Shown here: positions 43,342 to 43,479 of the stretch, piece after piece
Layout: every line of letters begins with the position of its first letter
How positions within the stretch are numbered: the first letter of the stretch is position 1
Source: Allomyces arbusculus
Taxonomy: Eukaryota > Blastocladiomycota > Blastocladiomycetes > Blastocladiales > Blastocladiaceae
DNA: 43,479 nucleotides
Assembly (NCBI GenBank): GCA_027604705.1
Contig: JADHYV010000115.1
Location: 1 to 43,479 of the forward strand
Reading direction: 5' to 3'
The notes under the pieces: model-generated
What the model saw: only the letters and a program-made list of their open reading frames with translations
Databases searched by the model: none
Told to the model about the DNA's origin: nothing
Made by a program: the position numbers and the translations under genes

Positions 43342-43479
43342 TATCGAAAGGTTCAGCAGGGAGAGAGAATTCATTTGGGGTGTGAACTCTGCACTTCACG
43401 GTGGTGGCAACCAAACCCTAGGTTGCCACCATCATTTACACGTGGGATCAACTCACACAACTCCAGCAGTGAAACGACA
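43342..43479 (-). repeat. LTR copy 3, inverted, runs off the window
   Basis: Reverse complement of the LTR family, about 95% identical to copy 1 over 137 bp; differences are mostly transitions. Its left edge abuts the gag-like start, so it inserted into that element. The remaining part lies beyond the window end. Confidence 0.75.

Noticed and set aside
1-43479. tRNA, rRNA, CRISPR, riboswitch or prokaryotic operon structure
   Set aside because: None seen; spliced genes and gene spacing are eukaryotic.

Overview
The window looks like nuclear DNA of a zoosporic (flagellated) fungus. Evidence: the genes are GC-rich and cut by many short introns (about 65-120 nt), usually with GTACGT- or GTGCGT-type donors and TAG/CAG acceptors. 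One gene encodes the intraflagellar transport subunit IFT74, which non-flagellated fungi lack, and the rest resembles a fungal housekeeping set. A blastocladiomycete or chytrid is my inference; no rRNA or other marker is present to confirm it. I rebuilt the splicing by hand, joining exons by reading frame and by known family motifs.

Layout: 0-3.2 kb holds an acidic low-complexity protein and a SET-domain lysine methyltransferase (both minus). 4.1-6.2 kb is a three-exon cytochrome P450 (plus). 6.4-8.7 kb holds decayed F-box/LRR-like coding fragments. 8.8-10.75 kb is a seven-exon uridine kinase-UPRTase fusion (minus). 12.6-14 kb is a five-exon G-protein alpha subunit (minus). 15.5-18 kb is a large low-complexity/coiled-coil protein (minus). 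18.5-20 kb is gene-poor with decayed coding fragments. 20.1-21.5 kb is RNase H1 (minus) and 21.9-22.9 kb is proteasome beta-2 (plus). 24.3-24.9 kb is a broken Pif1/Helitron-type helicase. 25.5-27.6 kb is IFT74 (plus), convergent with a nine-exon cation-diffusion-facilitator transporter at 27.8-29.6 kb (minus).

30.3-32.4 kb holds the most unusual feature: two tandem genes, each encoding a protein with one PQ-loop/MtN3 repeat (three membrane helices). This is the SemiSWEET architecture typical of bacteria rather than eukaryotes. The two genes share intron positions and phases. They are followed by ARPC5 of the Arp2/3 complex (minus). Next comes a two-exon protein of unknown function with repeated W-E-P-L-G motifs (plus), and then an MFSD1-like major-facilitator transporter (minus).

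The last 4 kb (39.5-43.48 kb) is nested LTR-retrotransposon debris: pol pieces on both strands, three copies of one short LTR, and minisatellite-like repeats. Apart from this tail and the decayed patches, the window is ordinary gene-dense chromosome. No tRNA, rRNA or CRISPR was seen.
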